Positions 1 to 8,291 of a stretch of 64,000 nt of DNA are shown piece by piece. Numbering within the stretch: the first letter of the stretch is position 1; each line of letters opens with the position of its first letter. Location: assembly GCA_916048095.2 (NCBI GenBank), contig OU696585.1, positions 4,465,145 through 4,529,144 on the forward strand, given 5' to 3'. The notes below the pieces were generated by a model. It was not told where the DNA came from, made no database searches, and saw only the letters and a list, made by a program, of their open reading frames with translations. Both the position numbers and the translations under genes were made by a program. Source of the stretch: Sacculina carcini (taxonomy: Eukaryota > Arthropoda > Thecostraca > Sacculinidae).

Positions 1-470
1 CGCGCGTCTGCCGCTCATCACAGCCCCGTGCCGGCCGTCGTCGGCACAATTTTGTCAGAGACGTCGCCGATGACACTGATGATGATATTGACGTTGTTGT
101 GGATGTTAATACACCTGCTTTGTGTTCGTATATCGGCGATGTTATTGGTGATATTAAACACACGCGCGTAACCGCTGTTAACATCACCGTTTCCGCAGAG
201 GGCCGCCCGCGCGAGGTCAAGTGGCGATGCGATTCCGGCGCCGATGTGTCGGTAATTGACGCTTGGGTTGCGCAGCAACTTGGAGTGGCCAACAGTAGTG
301 GGCGCCCACCGCGGTCCCGCTTGCGGGTCGCCAACGGCCAGTTACTGCGGTGTCTGGGCACAACAGCGTGCGAGGCAGTCGCAAGACTGCCTCGCACGCT
401 CTGCTCTGCTCTGCTGGCGGGACGCAGCGGAGCTGCTTCTAATGCACCGCGCATTCCCTCGGCAGATGTC
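1..470 (+). pseudogene. Gypsy family A remnant (gag end to protease)
   Basis: The conceptual translation closely matches part of the intact polyprotein at 22391-26773. It covers the region just after the zinc knuckles, an acidic spacer, and the aspartic protease with the DSGADVSVID active-site motif (about 232-265). It continues through the protease flap region and stops at about 470, where similarity to family A ends abruptly. A short duplication around 360-385 (GCGAGGCAGTCGCAAGACTGC) shifts the frame relative to the intact copy. It is an old partial copy, cut by the window edge on the left and joined on the right to a remnant of another family. It lies upstream of a host ABCG exon on the same strand, so probably in an intron of that gene. 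Confidence 0.85.
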
Positions 471-479
471 TGAAGCATA

Positions 480-1889
480 CACATACTACACAAACTGTGT
501 ATGAACTGAAGACCGACTCGGCTACTGTGTATAGTTGGGCGTAGGATGCACAGTGTGGTAAGGCTCGCCTCCGAACAAAAGCCAGCGGCGAGATGTTTAT
601 TCGCCGTCGGGTGGACCTAATATGTCAGCTCAAACGAGAGTTGTCCTTGGATTTGACAGTGAGCTTGGTGCGATCGCATGATAACATTGCTGACCTGGTG
701 ACCAGAGTGCGGCAGAGTTGGTTTCGTGGTGCAAATGCGAGGATCCAAGTTGTTGGCGCGGCCGGTGCTCGAGGCGCCTGCAATCGTGCCCATCTTCGAA
801 AAGAATGTGACATGTCATCAACAATGTTCATGTGGAAGCAGGACACCCTGGAGTCCGGCGCACATTTTATTTCTTGAAGCGTCGCCGATTGAACGTGACG
901 AGGCGCCAAGTGCAGCAGATTGTTTCGGCGTGTCAGATTTGTCAGTCGATCGACACTGCTCCAGTCAAATGGATACGCGGCAAATTTGAGTGTGCCAGAA
1001 CTGTGACAGAGTCGCTGTTGACGTGACGCATTTCAAGGGACACGTGTATCTCACCATCATTGACTGTGGTCCTTCGAGGTTTGCATTGTGGCGACACCTG
1101 CCTGCTGAGTCGACCAATCACGTTGTTCGAGAATTGGACGCAATCTTCTTCGAACGCGGTGCTCCACGTGAGATACTTTCAGACAACGGCACTGTTTTCC
1201 ACAGTCGCTGCCAGGTTCGCTGCCAAGTGGGGCGTTCGTCTGAGGTTTCGTTGTGCCTATCAACCATCTGGCAATGGTATCGTGGAGCGGTGTCACCGCA
1301 GCATAAAAACCACAGCAGCGAGAAAGCAATGTTCGGTGCAGGAGGCTGTGTACATTTATAACATCTCACCAAAAGATGTTGTTAGATCCACCACAGCTCC
1401 GGCCAACATCATTCATGGCTACACAGTACGTGTGAGGAACATTGACCCTGAGCCCGATGTGGAAGCGAAAGAGGTGAGGTGTGGCTACCAAGTGGGTGAA
1501 ACCCGCCAACGCGCGCTGCACCAGCCAGTATTCACAAGGAGTTGCCATGGCTATCATCTGTGAACAAGCTGTGGATATTGACGGCATGAGGAGACACGTT
1601 CGGGATCTGCGATTCGGAGGTCGCCCAGATGTTTGCAGAGTTGCCAACAACTTAGCTGTTCAAGAGGAGCTGACAGTGCCGTCGCAGAATCCAGCTCAGG
1701 CGAGTGACGAACTCTTGGTTTGTTATGTTGCGGATCAGCGACTACAGCGTGATGGTACGTCGCCACCAGTATCAGATAAACCGGAGGCTGTCGTTGACGA
1801 ACCCATCGGGTGAGATCAACGAGGGCGGCCCAAGAACATCGACCCGGACTCGCAGGCCACCGGCGTGGTTGAGCAGTTATGATCAGTGA
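480..1889 (+). pseudogene. Degenerate Gypsy pol (RNase H end plus integrase), B/D-type
   Basis: Broken frames together spell a pol end related to elements B and D of this window. In order: the end of RNase H (TDSATV near 505-525, then an RRRVDLI...NIADLVTRV segment at 596-712); the integrase zinc region (AGHPG..., ACQICQSID at 832-960); and the catalytic core (DVTHFKGHVYLTIIDCGPSRF, SDNGTVF, GNGIVERCHRS at 1020-1300). The C-terminal tail ends in PAWLSSYDQ at about 1889, like the tails of B and D. At least four frameshifts or stops are present, so it is dead. Gag and RT are missing. The join to the unrelated family A fragment at 470-480 suggests nested insertion followed by deletion. Confidence 0.8.
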
Positions 1890-2300
1890 TGTGTGTTACG
1901 GTGTGTGTGCGATCCTTAAAGATCAGGGGGAAGTATAATGTGTGTGTATGTATGTGTACATATGCGTATACATGTGTGCATGTATGATCCTTGAAGATCA
2001 GGGGGAAGTGTATTATGTGTATGCATGTGCATGTGTATGCATCATCTGGCTGTGTAACATGAGATAACTGTTGCTGGGGTGCATGTGCGCGTGCAGCATT
2101 TGAATGGTGTCTAATTCCAGGTATGCTCTGTCCTTGCAAGTGTGATCGGTGATGACGCATGGTTTGTTGCTGGTGTGGAATGTCGTGTGAGTGTGGTGTG
2201 GGTGAGTTGTCGTTATCCCTCTCTGTACTTGTTTCAACATATGTTTAAGTGTTGTAGGTGAGGATTCCACACCTACAGAAACACTCTGTATGCGTGTCTA
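1890..2300 (+). repeat. Decayed 3' end of the pol remnant: duplicated polypurine tract and GT-rich LTR-like sequence
   Basis: A polypurine-tract-like motif, GATCAGGGGGAAGT, occurs twice in a tandem arrangement (about 1920-1934 and 1995-2009), each followed by TGTGTG-rich sequence. Elements B and D have comparable G-runs just before their 3' LTR. This is the likely LTR boundary of the decayed element. No gene is seen in the rest of the stretch. Confidence 0.5.
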
Positions 2301-2301
2301 T

Positions 2302-2859
2302 GGGCGTGTTTCATTATCACTAACGTAAGTGCTGAAGGAAGTTGATGGAAGTGAACGGATAATGAAACACTTTGTGAAGTGATACATCAATGACGCTAGT
2401 TTGACTATTTTGAACAGCTGAGTGCGAATAATCCCACAAACTTTCTGGTCCAAATATTTTGTTTTGCTTCATTTTCATCATTTGCATTTGCTTTCTGTTG
2501 ATTTGCTGAATTTTAGTTCATGGATTCATTAATTCCATATGGAGCTGCGCTAATCTCAGCATTGTCGAATTTACACAAATACCACACAACTACTTTAAGC
2601 CGTCCGCTATGGCGAACAAAATTCTCACAGAAAATATATTCTATATTATATATTCCTCAACAAATATATTCTATTCCTCTATTCAATTCCAAAACAAACA
2701 GCACACGGGAAAGGGAATGTCGCTAAAGCGCAATGATTGCCTTCTGCTTCAAGCCTTCCGAGTGAAGCGCGGTGAAGTACTTCATTCCATCTTCAGCATT
2801 GATAATGTAACACTGTGAAGCGCTTCCTAGCGCTTCAGCATTGATAATGAAACACACCC
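2302..2859. mobile_element. Non-autonomous DNA transposon (MITE-like)
   Basis: The ends form a 17-bp terminal inverted repeat with one mismatch (GGGCGTGTTTCATTATC on the left, complement of GATAATGAAACACACCC on the right). They are flanked by a 3-bp duplication TAT (2299-2301 and 2860-2862). Inside there is no transposase; the sequence is AT-rich with subterminal GAAGCGCTTC palindromes and repeated GATAATG motifs. The 3-bp duplication and GGG tips are compatible with PIF/Harbinger-type elements, but the family is an inference. Confidence 0.6.
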
Positions 2860-2891
2860 TATGTATGTTTGTTCAGGTTCATTTTTTTCAG

Positions 2892-2982
2892 CAGCTTTTG
2901 ACAATGTTCCGATGGCAATAGCACTGTTGATACCATTCGATTACCTACTCATGATCACTGGTGGACTTTTCCTCAAGCTCAG
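2892..2982 (+). CDS. ABCG transporter (White-like), third-last exon
   Basis: An internal exon bounded by a polypyrimidine tract plus CAG acceptor (2880-2891) and a GTGTGT donor at 2983. It encodes a hydrophobic segment ending ITGGLFLKL, matching the MA-rich membrane segment and the GGFF(L/I)N motif that precede the last extracellular loop in ABCG half-transporters such as Drosophila White. The exon ends with a split codon (AG) that joins the first base of 13907-14007 to give Ser. Together with the two later exons it gives a continuous 122-residue C-terminus. The acceptor could alternatively be CAG 3 bp later. Upstream exons, including the ATPase domain, are not in the window. The protein would be a plasma- or vesicle-membrane exporter acting as a dimer; the substrate cannot be told. 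Confidence 0.88.
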
Positions 2983-3005
2983 GTGTGTATATGTGTGTCT
3001 GTGTG

Positions 3006-3551
3006 TGTTGTGTATTCTGTTTTTATTATAATTCGTCGACATTTATGAAGATGCATAGACAGTGAGTGCGTGCGTGCGTATATAGCAGGTCGGAGTGTTT
3101 AGCTTTTGCTGTGTGGATTTCTTTGTGTTATGTTTGTTTTATGTGAATATTCCCTGGCGAGGTGAAACGTTTGGGTTCGTTTCTGAAAGGGTAGCCCAAT
3201 TGTCGCAATGCGGGTTTTGTGTGCGCGCAGCCGTGCAGTTTCTGTGCTGGCGGTGACTGCAAAACCCGTGCGGCCGGACCTGCGGTGTGCCAGCCGGGGC
3301 CGTGAGGCTTTGCCTATGCATAAATTCACGCGAACATTAGCCTTTCCACTGCTGTGTTCAAATGCGTGAATTTATAAAAATTATATGTGAATATTGAAGG
3401 ATATATATATACGTTTCAGTTCTGGCGAACTTGTATTTTTCTGAGTTATCGCTGAAGTAAGCAAAGACACAACAGTGTGTATCTGCTCTCACCGAGTTGT
3501 CTCCGCAGAAATAAGTCAAAAACTGTTTGAACTTTTGTGTTGTGGTCTGAT
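3006..3551 (+). repeat. Element C 5' LTR, first part
   Basis: Matches 12514-12832 closely from TGTTGTGTATT onward (shared block GTCGACATTTATGAAGATGC), interrupted by a SINE at 3152-3383. It stops at CTGAT (3547-3551), where element B is inserted, and resumes at 8059. Confidence 0.85.
3152..3383 (+). mobile_element. tRNA-derived SINE, 5'-truncated
   Basis: Flanked by the 12-bp target duplication TATGTGAATATT (3140-3151 and 3384-3395), inside the element C LTR. It starts within the tRNA T-arm (CCCTGGCGAGGTGAAACG), then carries the family body (GGCCGGACCTGCGGTGTGCC) and the tail GTGTTCAAATGCGTGAATTTA. The 12514-12931 LTR lacks it, giving the empty site for comparison. Confidence 0.88.
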
Positions 3552-3976
3552 TGTGGTTGAATATATTGGAGTAATGGTGAACACAAATGCACAATGTAAA
3601 CACGGACTCCACTGAGCCAGCAACACAAACTACACAGTTAAAATACAATATGCGTATCACAACGATATCTCCACCGCACTCGCACACACTTCTCTCTTCA
3701 CGCCGAGATTCAACACCGCACTGTCTCCCATCAACACGACACTTGATAAACAAACGCATCGCTGCCACCTGATACCTCGTCAGCACCTTGCAACGAGTGC
3801 ATTGTGCAAACATACACCCGCACACAGACGTACATACACGATGCGGAACACTACGCCAGCAAATACAAGCACACACACACACACACACACGCACACACGC
3901 ACACATGCGCACACACATGCACATAACGAAAACCTCCAACTACAACAATATGACAAGATAATATATCAAAACCACA
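3552..3976 (-). repeat. Element B 3' LTR (425 bp)
   Basis: Begins TGTGG and ends CCACA on the + strand. Near-identical to 7603-8053; the main difference is a shorter CA run (3872-3890), plus at least one substitution (AACCTCC against AACCTTC near 3935). A purine tract on the minus strand (AAGGGGGGA, 3977-3985) abuts it. Confidence 0.92.
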
Positions 3977-3995
3977 TCCCCCCTTGATCTCAAGA

Positions 3996-6962
3996 TCACT
4001 CGGACACGTAATCATTCATCCAGACCGGAGGTAGTCTCTCTCGTACACTTCGTCTAGGGCTTTGCCTGATGGGCGGTTCCGAAGTTGGTGTTTCGGTGGC
4101 CTCAGAGTGATCACCGTTCTCTTCGTCAGTCGGAATGACCACAGGTCTCAAGTCCAATATGTGACGAGGTACACCATCCACCGACACATTATTTGACGAG
4201 TTCACCCCCGTTACAGTAACACGGGTCCACTGCGAAGTACACTTCCGATCTGGTGGTTTTACCCACACTTCCTCGCCGATGTGAACAGCACATTCTTCCG
4301 AATCATTATCGACAGTGCATTCTACATATGTATTTCGCCACTCATTCTTGTGTACATTGCGATGGGGCACTGAAGATTCCTCCACACCAACCCTCGGAGA
4401 CATGTTATACCAGTATACCGCCGTAGTCGGTGGTATGTTACTTCTTTCGGCGAGCGCTTTTATCGTCCGATGGTGGCGTTCAACAATACCATTGCCGTTA
4501 GGGCGGTAGGCTGCGCGGTAAAACGGCCGAATCTTCCACTTGTCCAGCAGCTCCTGCATTTCTCTGGAACGAAATGCTCTCCCGTTGTCCATTAACAGCT
4601 CACGGGGTGGTCCTCTCTCTCGGAAAACTTCATCCAGATGCTTACATACCTGCTCCGCTGTCTCAGACCGAAGCTCACGCCACACAGCAAATCTACCTGG
4701 TCCGCAATCGATAATCGACAAGTACTGATGGTGTTCATAGTGGGTCACATCCACGGCCAGTCTGCACCACACGTCGTTCACACTAAGATGTCCTGCAGCA
4801 TGACGTGAAGGAGCGGGATCAATGGATTGGCACCGCTCACAGGCTCTCACCACTCGCCGCACAGCGTCGCGTGACACACTAGGGTCCGCTTGTCGGGCTA
4901 AGAAAAGAGTCATGTCTACGCCCATGTGATGCATGCCATGCATCTGCCGAATTTCATCTGCAGTCATTGCACATATATGACTGTCTTCTTTGTCATGTCC
5001 ACAGCCGCTTTTGACGGCATTTCCAGCTTTGACTAACCATCCCTTTTTCACGCGAGTCAGTTCATCAGCTTTATTCTGCGTGGTCGGAACACTCGTGACG
5101 GATATTTTCAAACCAAGTTCTGCAATGAGATCGCTCAAAATTCCCAATCTTCTCTTGATCAAGACTTCCGCTGCACCCTTTGTCTTCACTCTTCTTTCCC
5201 TGTCGATCAATGTGCTTACCCAGCCGGCTACTGTTGCAGAGTCTGTGCGAATATCAATATCCTTCAATTGCCATTTCACCGCCATGTTCACACCTTTCAG
5301 TACTGCATCAAGTTCCGCTACATTGATATGATGTACATCATCAACTTTCCTTTGCCAAGCAGCATCTTCAACGATGTGGCCCTCAATCTCCACTGCTGCA
5401 CCCATTGCAATGCTGCTCGCATCGCACCACACGACACCTTTGTCAGTGACAGAAACATGCCATTTTCCACCAACCGGATCATCAGATCTCACTCTTTGGA
5501 CCATATCAGCCACCATCTGCATAACAAAATCGCTAACTGAACTGTCCCATTGTATTCTATCGGTATGACGCTTTATGTAGCTACTGGCAATCCTTAGCCA
5601 CCTAGCAACTGGGTAATGCCCGATCATTTTTCCACACAACGAGAATATATCACGCTTCGTCATGTTGTCTGAGACGGATGGAATTACATTGCCCCTGCGA
5701 AACACAACACGACCACGATTGTCTTTACTCAATCTGAGACCCAACACAGCACTTCCCTCTATAGACACCGGATCTTTCGCTTGCAGGCCATATTTGTTTA
5801 AATGGTCGAGGACTTCCCTGCCGGACACAACCGATTCGCATACGATAATGTCATCGATGTATGAATCCGTGCTCTTGTTGATGATTTCCGACTGACTCAG
5901 AACGGTGCGTACTATTCGAGTCATAATTCTCGGTGCGGAGCACAGTCCAAATCCCAGTCTAGTCAAGCAGAAGACATGGTCATTATATTTCACCAGCTGG
6001 TACTTCCATAAATTCCGGGCGATATGCACCTGCAAATACGCGGACTTCAAATCAACGAGTGAAGCTGGTCCAACGATGCGCCTCCACTTCCTCAGCTTCT
6101 CTCCGCACACATCCATAAACTCGTCACCCGTGTGGCTACTGACAAATGCATTTAACTCTCGAAAGTCCAGCACTGGTCGCACTTTGTTTTTAGTGGGCTG
6201 TACCACTGCCATGAGTGGCAGTACGCCTGTGCAGTCTGAATCAGTCCATGGAACGAGAATTCCTTCCTTAATCCACCGCTGCACCTCGGTGTCAAATTCA
6301 CCACGGATATCTTCAGTCACTGTCTTGTTGTAACAACCCACTGTTTTTGACAAGAATGGTTCACCTGCTTTCACCACCCATTCCACTTCCCATTTGTCAC
6401 CATCGAACACAGCGGTGAAGTCCGGATCAGTGATCTCCAGTCTCCGTTTAGCACAGCATTGCACTTCATCACTTTTGGAAACCGCAGCGCTTGCAACATT
6501 GTCATTTGAGCCAAATTTGACTTGAGAGCCACACACAAAAACACCACCAATCTTCTCGATTACCTCCATCCCAATCACAAGTTCGACATCATTCACAATA
6601 TTATCAACGACCATAGCACACACTCTTAGACATTTTCCAGATATCTCGATATCAATCACAGCCGTGCCACGACACTCTACCCTTCGTCCGTCAAAAGCCG
6701 TTAAATAACTACTGCCTGCGATGCAATTAACAAGGTGTGACCGAACAATAGCCCCAGAACAACCAGTATCGACTAGTGCGTGAATCGTCTCACCTGAGAG
6801 TTTTGCCTCGACGATTGGCAGTTGGATGGGCGCCTTCACTGATTGCTTGGAGTAGCTGCTGGCGCACCAGCTACTCCTGAACCGTTTCCCTGACGACACT
6901 GTCGCGAAATGTGTCCCTTTTTCCCGCAATTGTAGCACGTAATTGCTTGTCTTTTTGGACAC
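3996..6962 (-). CDS. pol: Element B Pol (protease, RT, RNase H, integrase)
   Basis: An open frame of 988 codons that overlaps gag in the -1 frame; translation should enter it by frameshifting at 6884-6890, so about the first 26 codons are probably not used. Numbering on the open frame: protease DTGCS at 65-69; RT with DLKSAY (Asp304) and YIDD at 368-371; RNase H Asp514, Glu550, Asp574; integrase zinc region with CERC (Cys708, Cys711); catalytic Asp738, Asp792 and Glu828 with the canonical 35-residue spacing. The tail is proline and acid rich and ends about 20 bp from the LTR. No stop interrupts it. It would cleave the polyprotein, copy the RNA genome to DNA in cytoplasmic particles and integrate it in the nucleus. 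Closest relative in this window is element D. Confidence 0.93.
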   Translation of the reverse strand: MSKKTSNYVLQLREKGTHFATVSSGKRFRSSWCASSYSKQSVKAPIQLPIVEAKLSGETIHALVDTGCSGAIVRSHLVNCIAGSSYLTAFDGRRVECRGTAVIDIEISGKCLRVCAMVVDNIVNDVELVIGMEVIEKIGGVFVCGSQVKFGSNDNVASAAVSKSDEVQCCAKRRLEITDPDFTAVFDGDKWEVEWVVKAGEPFLSKTVGCYNKTVTEDIRGEFDTEVQRWIKEGILVPWTDSDCTGVLPLMAVVQPTKNKVRPVLDFRELNAFVSSHTGDEFMDVCGEKLRKWRRIVGPASLVDLKSAYLQVHIARNLWKYQLVKYNDHVFCLTRLGFGLCSAPRIMTRIVRTVLSQSEIINKSTDSYIDDIIVCESVVSGREVLDHLNKYGLQAKDPVSIEGSAVLGLRLSKDNRGRVVFRRGNVIPSVSDNMTKRDIFSLCGKMIGHYPVARWLRIASSYIKRHTDRIQWDSSVSDFVMQMVADMVQRVRSDDPVGGKWHVSVTDKGVVWCDASSIAMGAAVEIEGHIVEDAAWQRKVDDVHHINVAELDAVLKGVNMAVKWQLKDIDIRTDSATVAGWVSTLIDRERRVKTKGAAEVLIKRRLGILSDLIAELGLKISVTSVPTTQNKADELTRVKKGWLVKAGNAVKSGCGHDKEDSHICAMTADEIRQMHGMHHMGVDMTLFLARQADPSVSRDAVRRVVRACERCQSIDPAPSRHAAGHLSVNDVWCRLAVDVTHYEHHQYLSIIDCGPGRFAVWRELRSETAEQVCKHLDEVFRERGPPRELLMDNGRAFRSREMQELLDKWKIRPFYRAAYRPNGNGIVERHHRTIKALAERSNIPPTTAVYWYNMSPRVGVEESSVPHRNVHKNEWRNTYVECTVDNDSEECAVHIGEEVWVKPPDRKCTSQWTRVTVTGVNSSNNVSVDGVPRHILDLRPVVIPTDEENGDHSEATETPTSEPPIRQSPRRSVRERLPPVWMNDYVSE

Positions 6963-7579
6963 ATTCGAGCCATATGAGGTCCATCACACAAGAAACAACT
7001 GCCTCTGAACTGCTGAATTTGCTGAGTGTCGACTGGTCTTGCATTTGATTTGCATACACTCTGTGGTGCAGCCGCAGCCGCGACTTGTTCATCATTCCGT
7101 GTGAGCACACGCGCGTGGTTAATCAGCGCAAACATTTCCATTGAGAAAGCATCCTGCATTCTTTGCAGGTTCGCTCTGACATGACTGGGAAACCCATTCA
7201 CAAACGTCAATCTACAGATGTTCTCCAATGCTTCACCACCAAAATTAGCCAAACAAGCAAGCTTTCTAATGTCAGTGGCAAAGACATCAACTGATTCTCC
7301 TTCCCATTTCTTGTCACACAGCTTTTGAAATGCAATAAACGGATCGTCTGCAAACGCCGTTTGCAGCGCGTACTGGATTCTGTCAGCATTTTCCTGGTCT
7401 TCGTCGTTCAATTGCAGAAACAGAGCAAGAGCCTCACCTTCTAAGTAGAGAGGAATGAAGCTGGCAAGATCCGTCACCTTTTTCAGCTTCGCCACTAGTT
7501 TTGCTTTCTTGAGCCACGCAGCCACATCTCCTTCTCCTGTGAACGGTCTCATTGTGTAGTCACTGCCCGACACTGCCAT
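6836..7579 (-). CDS. gag: Element B Gag
   Basis: 247 residues from the first ATG after the primer site (MAVSGSDYTM), only about 12 bp inside it. Residues 10-160 look like a retrotransposon capsid domain (alpha-helical, conserved VNGFPSHV motif that D shares as VNGLPDHV). Two CCHC zinc knuckles follow at 195-207 (CFLCDGPHMARMC) and 215-228 (CYNCGKKGHISRQC), expected to bind RNA during packaging. The reading frame continues upstream through the LTR without a stop, but those codons are LTR sequence and unlikely to be used. The frame ends 45-55 codons into the overlap with pol. Confidence 0.92.
   Translation of the reverse strand: MAVSGSDYTMRPFTGEGDVAAWLKKAKLVAKLKKVTDLASFIPLYLEGEALALFLQLNDEDQENADRIQYALQTAFADDPFIAFQKLCDKKWEGESVDVFATDIRKLACLANFGGEALENICRLTFVNGFPSHVRANLQRMQDAFSMEMFALINHARVLTRNDEQVAAAAAPQSVCKSNARPVDTQQIQQFRGSCFLCDGPHMARMCPKRQAITCYNCGKKGHISRQCRQGNGSGVAGAPAATPSNQ
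6849..6890 (-). promoter_or_regulatory. Programmed -1 frameshift signal of element B
   Basis: On the minus strand the heptamer G GGA AAC (6884-6890) lies in the correct phase for tandem slippage (gag codons CAG GGA AAC). After a 6-nt spacer comes a perfect 10-bp stem, GGAGTAGCTG (6868-6877) with CAGCTACTCC (6849-6858), and a 9-nt loop. The pol frame is exactly -1 to gag. The same heptamer is the gag-pro slip site of type D retroviruses (established knowledge). Confidence 0.85.
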
Positions 7580-7590
7580 GATCCGATATT

Positions 7591-7602
7591 GGCCGGTTAG
7601 CT
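7591..7602 (-). promoter_or_regulatory. Putative primer-binding site of element B (tRNA-Ile 5'-end type)
   Basis: The 12 nt directly inside the 5' LTR read AGCTAACCGGCC in element sense. This is complementary to GGCCGGUUAGCU, nucleotides 1-12 of eukaryotic tRNA-Ile(AAU). There is no TGG that would pair with a tRNA CCA end. Element D has the identical 12-mer at the same place. Confidence 0.6.
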
Positions 7603-7918
7603 TGTGGTTGAATATATTGGAGTAATGGTGAACACAAATGCACAATGTAAACACGGACTCCACTGAGCCAGCAACACAAACTACACAGTTAAAATACAAT
7701 ATGCGTATCACAACGATATCTCCACCGCACTCGCACACACTTCTCTCTTCACGCCGAGATTCAACACCGCACTGTCTCCCATCAACACGACACTTGATAA
7801 ACAAACGCATCGCTGCCACCTGATACCTCGTCAGCACCTTGCAACGAGTGCATTGTGCAAACATACACCCGCACACAGACGTACATACACGATGCGGAAC
7901 ACTACGCCAGCAAATACA

Positions 7919-7960
<42 letters not shown>

Positions 7961-8053
7961 CACACACGCACACACGCACACATGCGCACACACATGCACA
8001 TAACGAAAACCTTCAACTACAACAATATGACAAGATAATATATCAAAACCACA
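7603..8053 (-). repeat. Element B 5' LTR (451 bp)
   Basis: Same ends as the 3' LTR (TGTGG...CCACA on the + strand), 26 bp longer, mainly through a CA run expanded at 7920-7960. It abuts the target duplication CTGAT at 8054. Confidence 0.92.
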
Positions 8054-8164
8054 CTGATTAACATTTTTTGGGGTAATATATTCCAATAATCGGTTGCCCT
8101 ATTTGGGAAGCTATATGTTTGTACGTCTTTCTTAATTATTTGTTCTTGAGGCCGAAATTATGGA
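8054..8164 (+). repeat. Element C 5' LTR, second part
   Basis: Resumes the LTR after element B: TAACATTTTTTGGGGTAATA onward matches 12828-12931 almost exactly up to GAAATTATGG. The LTR end is placed where the two copies diverge, since no clear CA terminus is visible. Confidence 0.8.
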
Positions 8165-8176
8165 AATACAGAAAAA

Positions 8177-8193
8177 TGGCGACGAGGATGGGA
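8177..8193 (+). promoter_or_regulatory. Element C primer-binding site
   Basis: TGGCGACGAGGATGGGA lies just after the 5' LTR and begins with TGG, as expected for pairing with a tRNA CCA end. I do not assign the tRNA. Confidence 0.6.
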
Positions 8194-8291
8194 TCCACAT
8201 TTTGAAATTTCTGCTTTATTGAGTATTTTTTGTGAAATCAACCATTATGTTTGCGGCTCATATTTGCTAATTTGCTACTTTTCATCTTGAT

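Larger units (their letters stand above)
3552..8053 (-). mobile_element. Gypsy-type LTR retrotransposon B, intact
   Basis: Minus-strand element with 5-bp target duplication CTGAT (3547-3551 and 8054-8058), LTRs at both ends, gag and pol in overlapping frames, a purine tract next to the 3' LTR and a primer site next to the 5' LTR. All catalytic motifs are present and both frames are open, so it looks recently active. It is inserted into the 5' LTR of element C. Domain order protease-RT-RNase H-integrase puts it in the Gypsy (Metaviridae) type; I do not assign a clade. Confidence 0.92.

Noticed and set aside
2892-2982. ABCG exon as a retrotransposed or pseudogene copy
   Set aside because: The three exons have proper splice signals, matching phases, introns between them and no stops until the natural C-terminus.
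3802-3987. Thr/His-repeat and Cys/Val-repeat proteins at 3802-3987, 7853-8061 and similar places
   Set aside because: They are translations of CA/GT microsatellites in the element B LTRs.
6962-8086. Extended Gag of element B starting inside the LTR
   Set aside because: The upstream codons are LTR sequence with GT-repeat-derived residues; the ATG after the primer site is the natural start, as in D.
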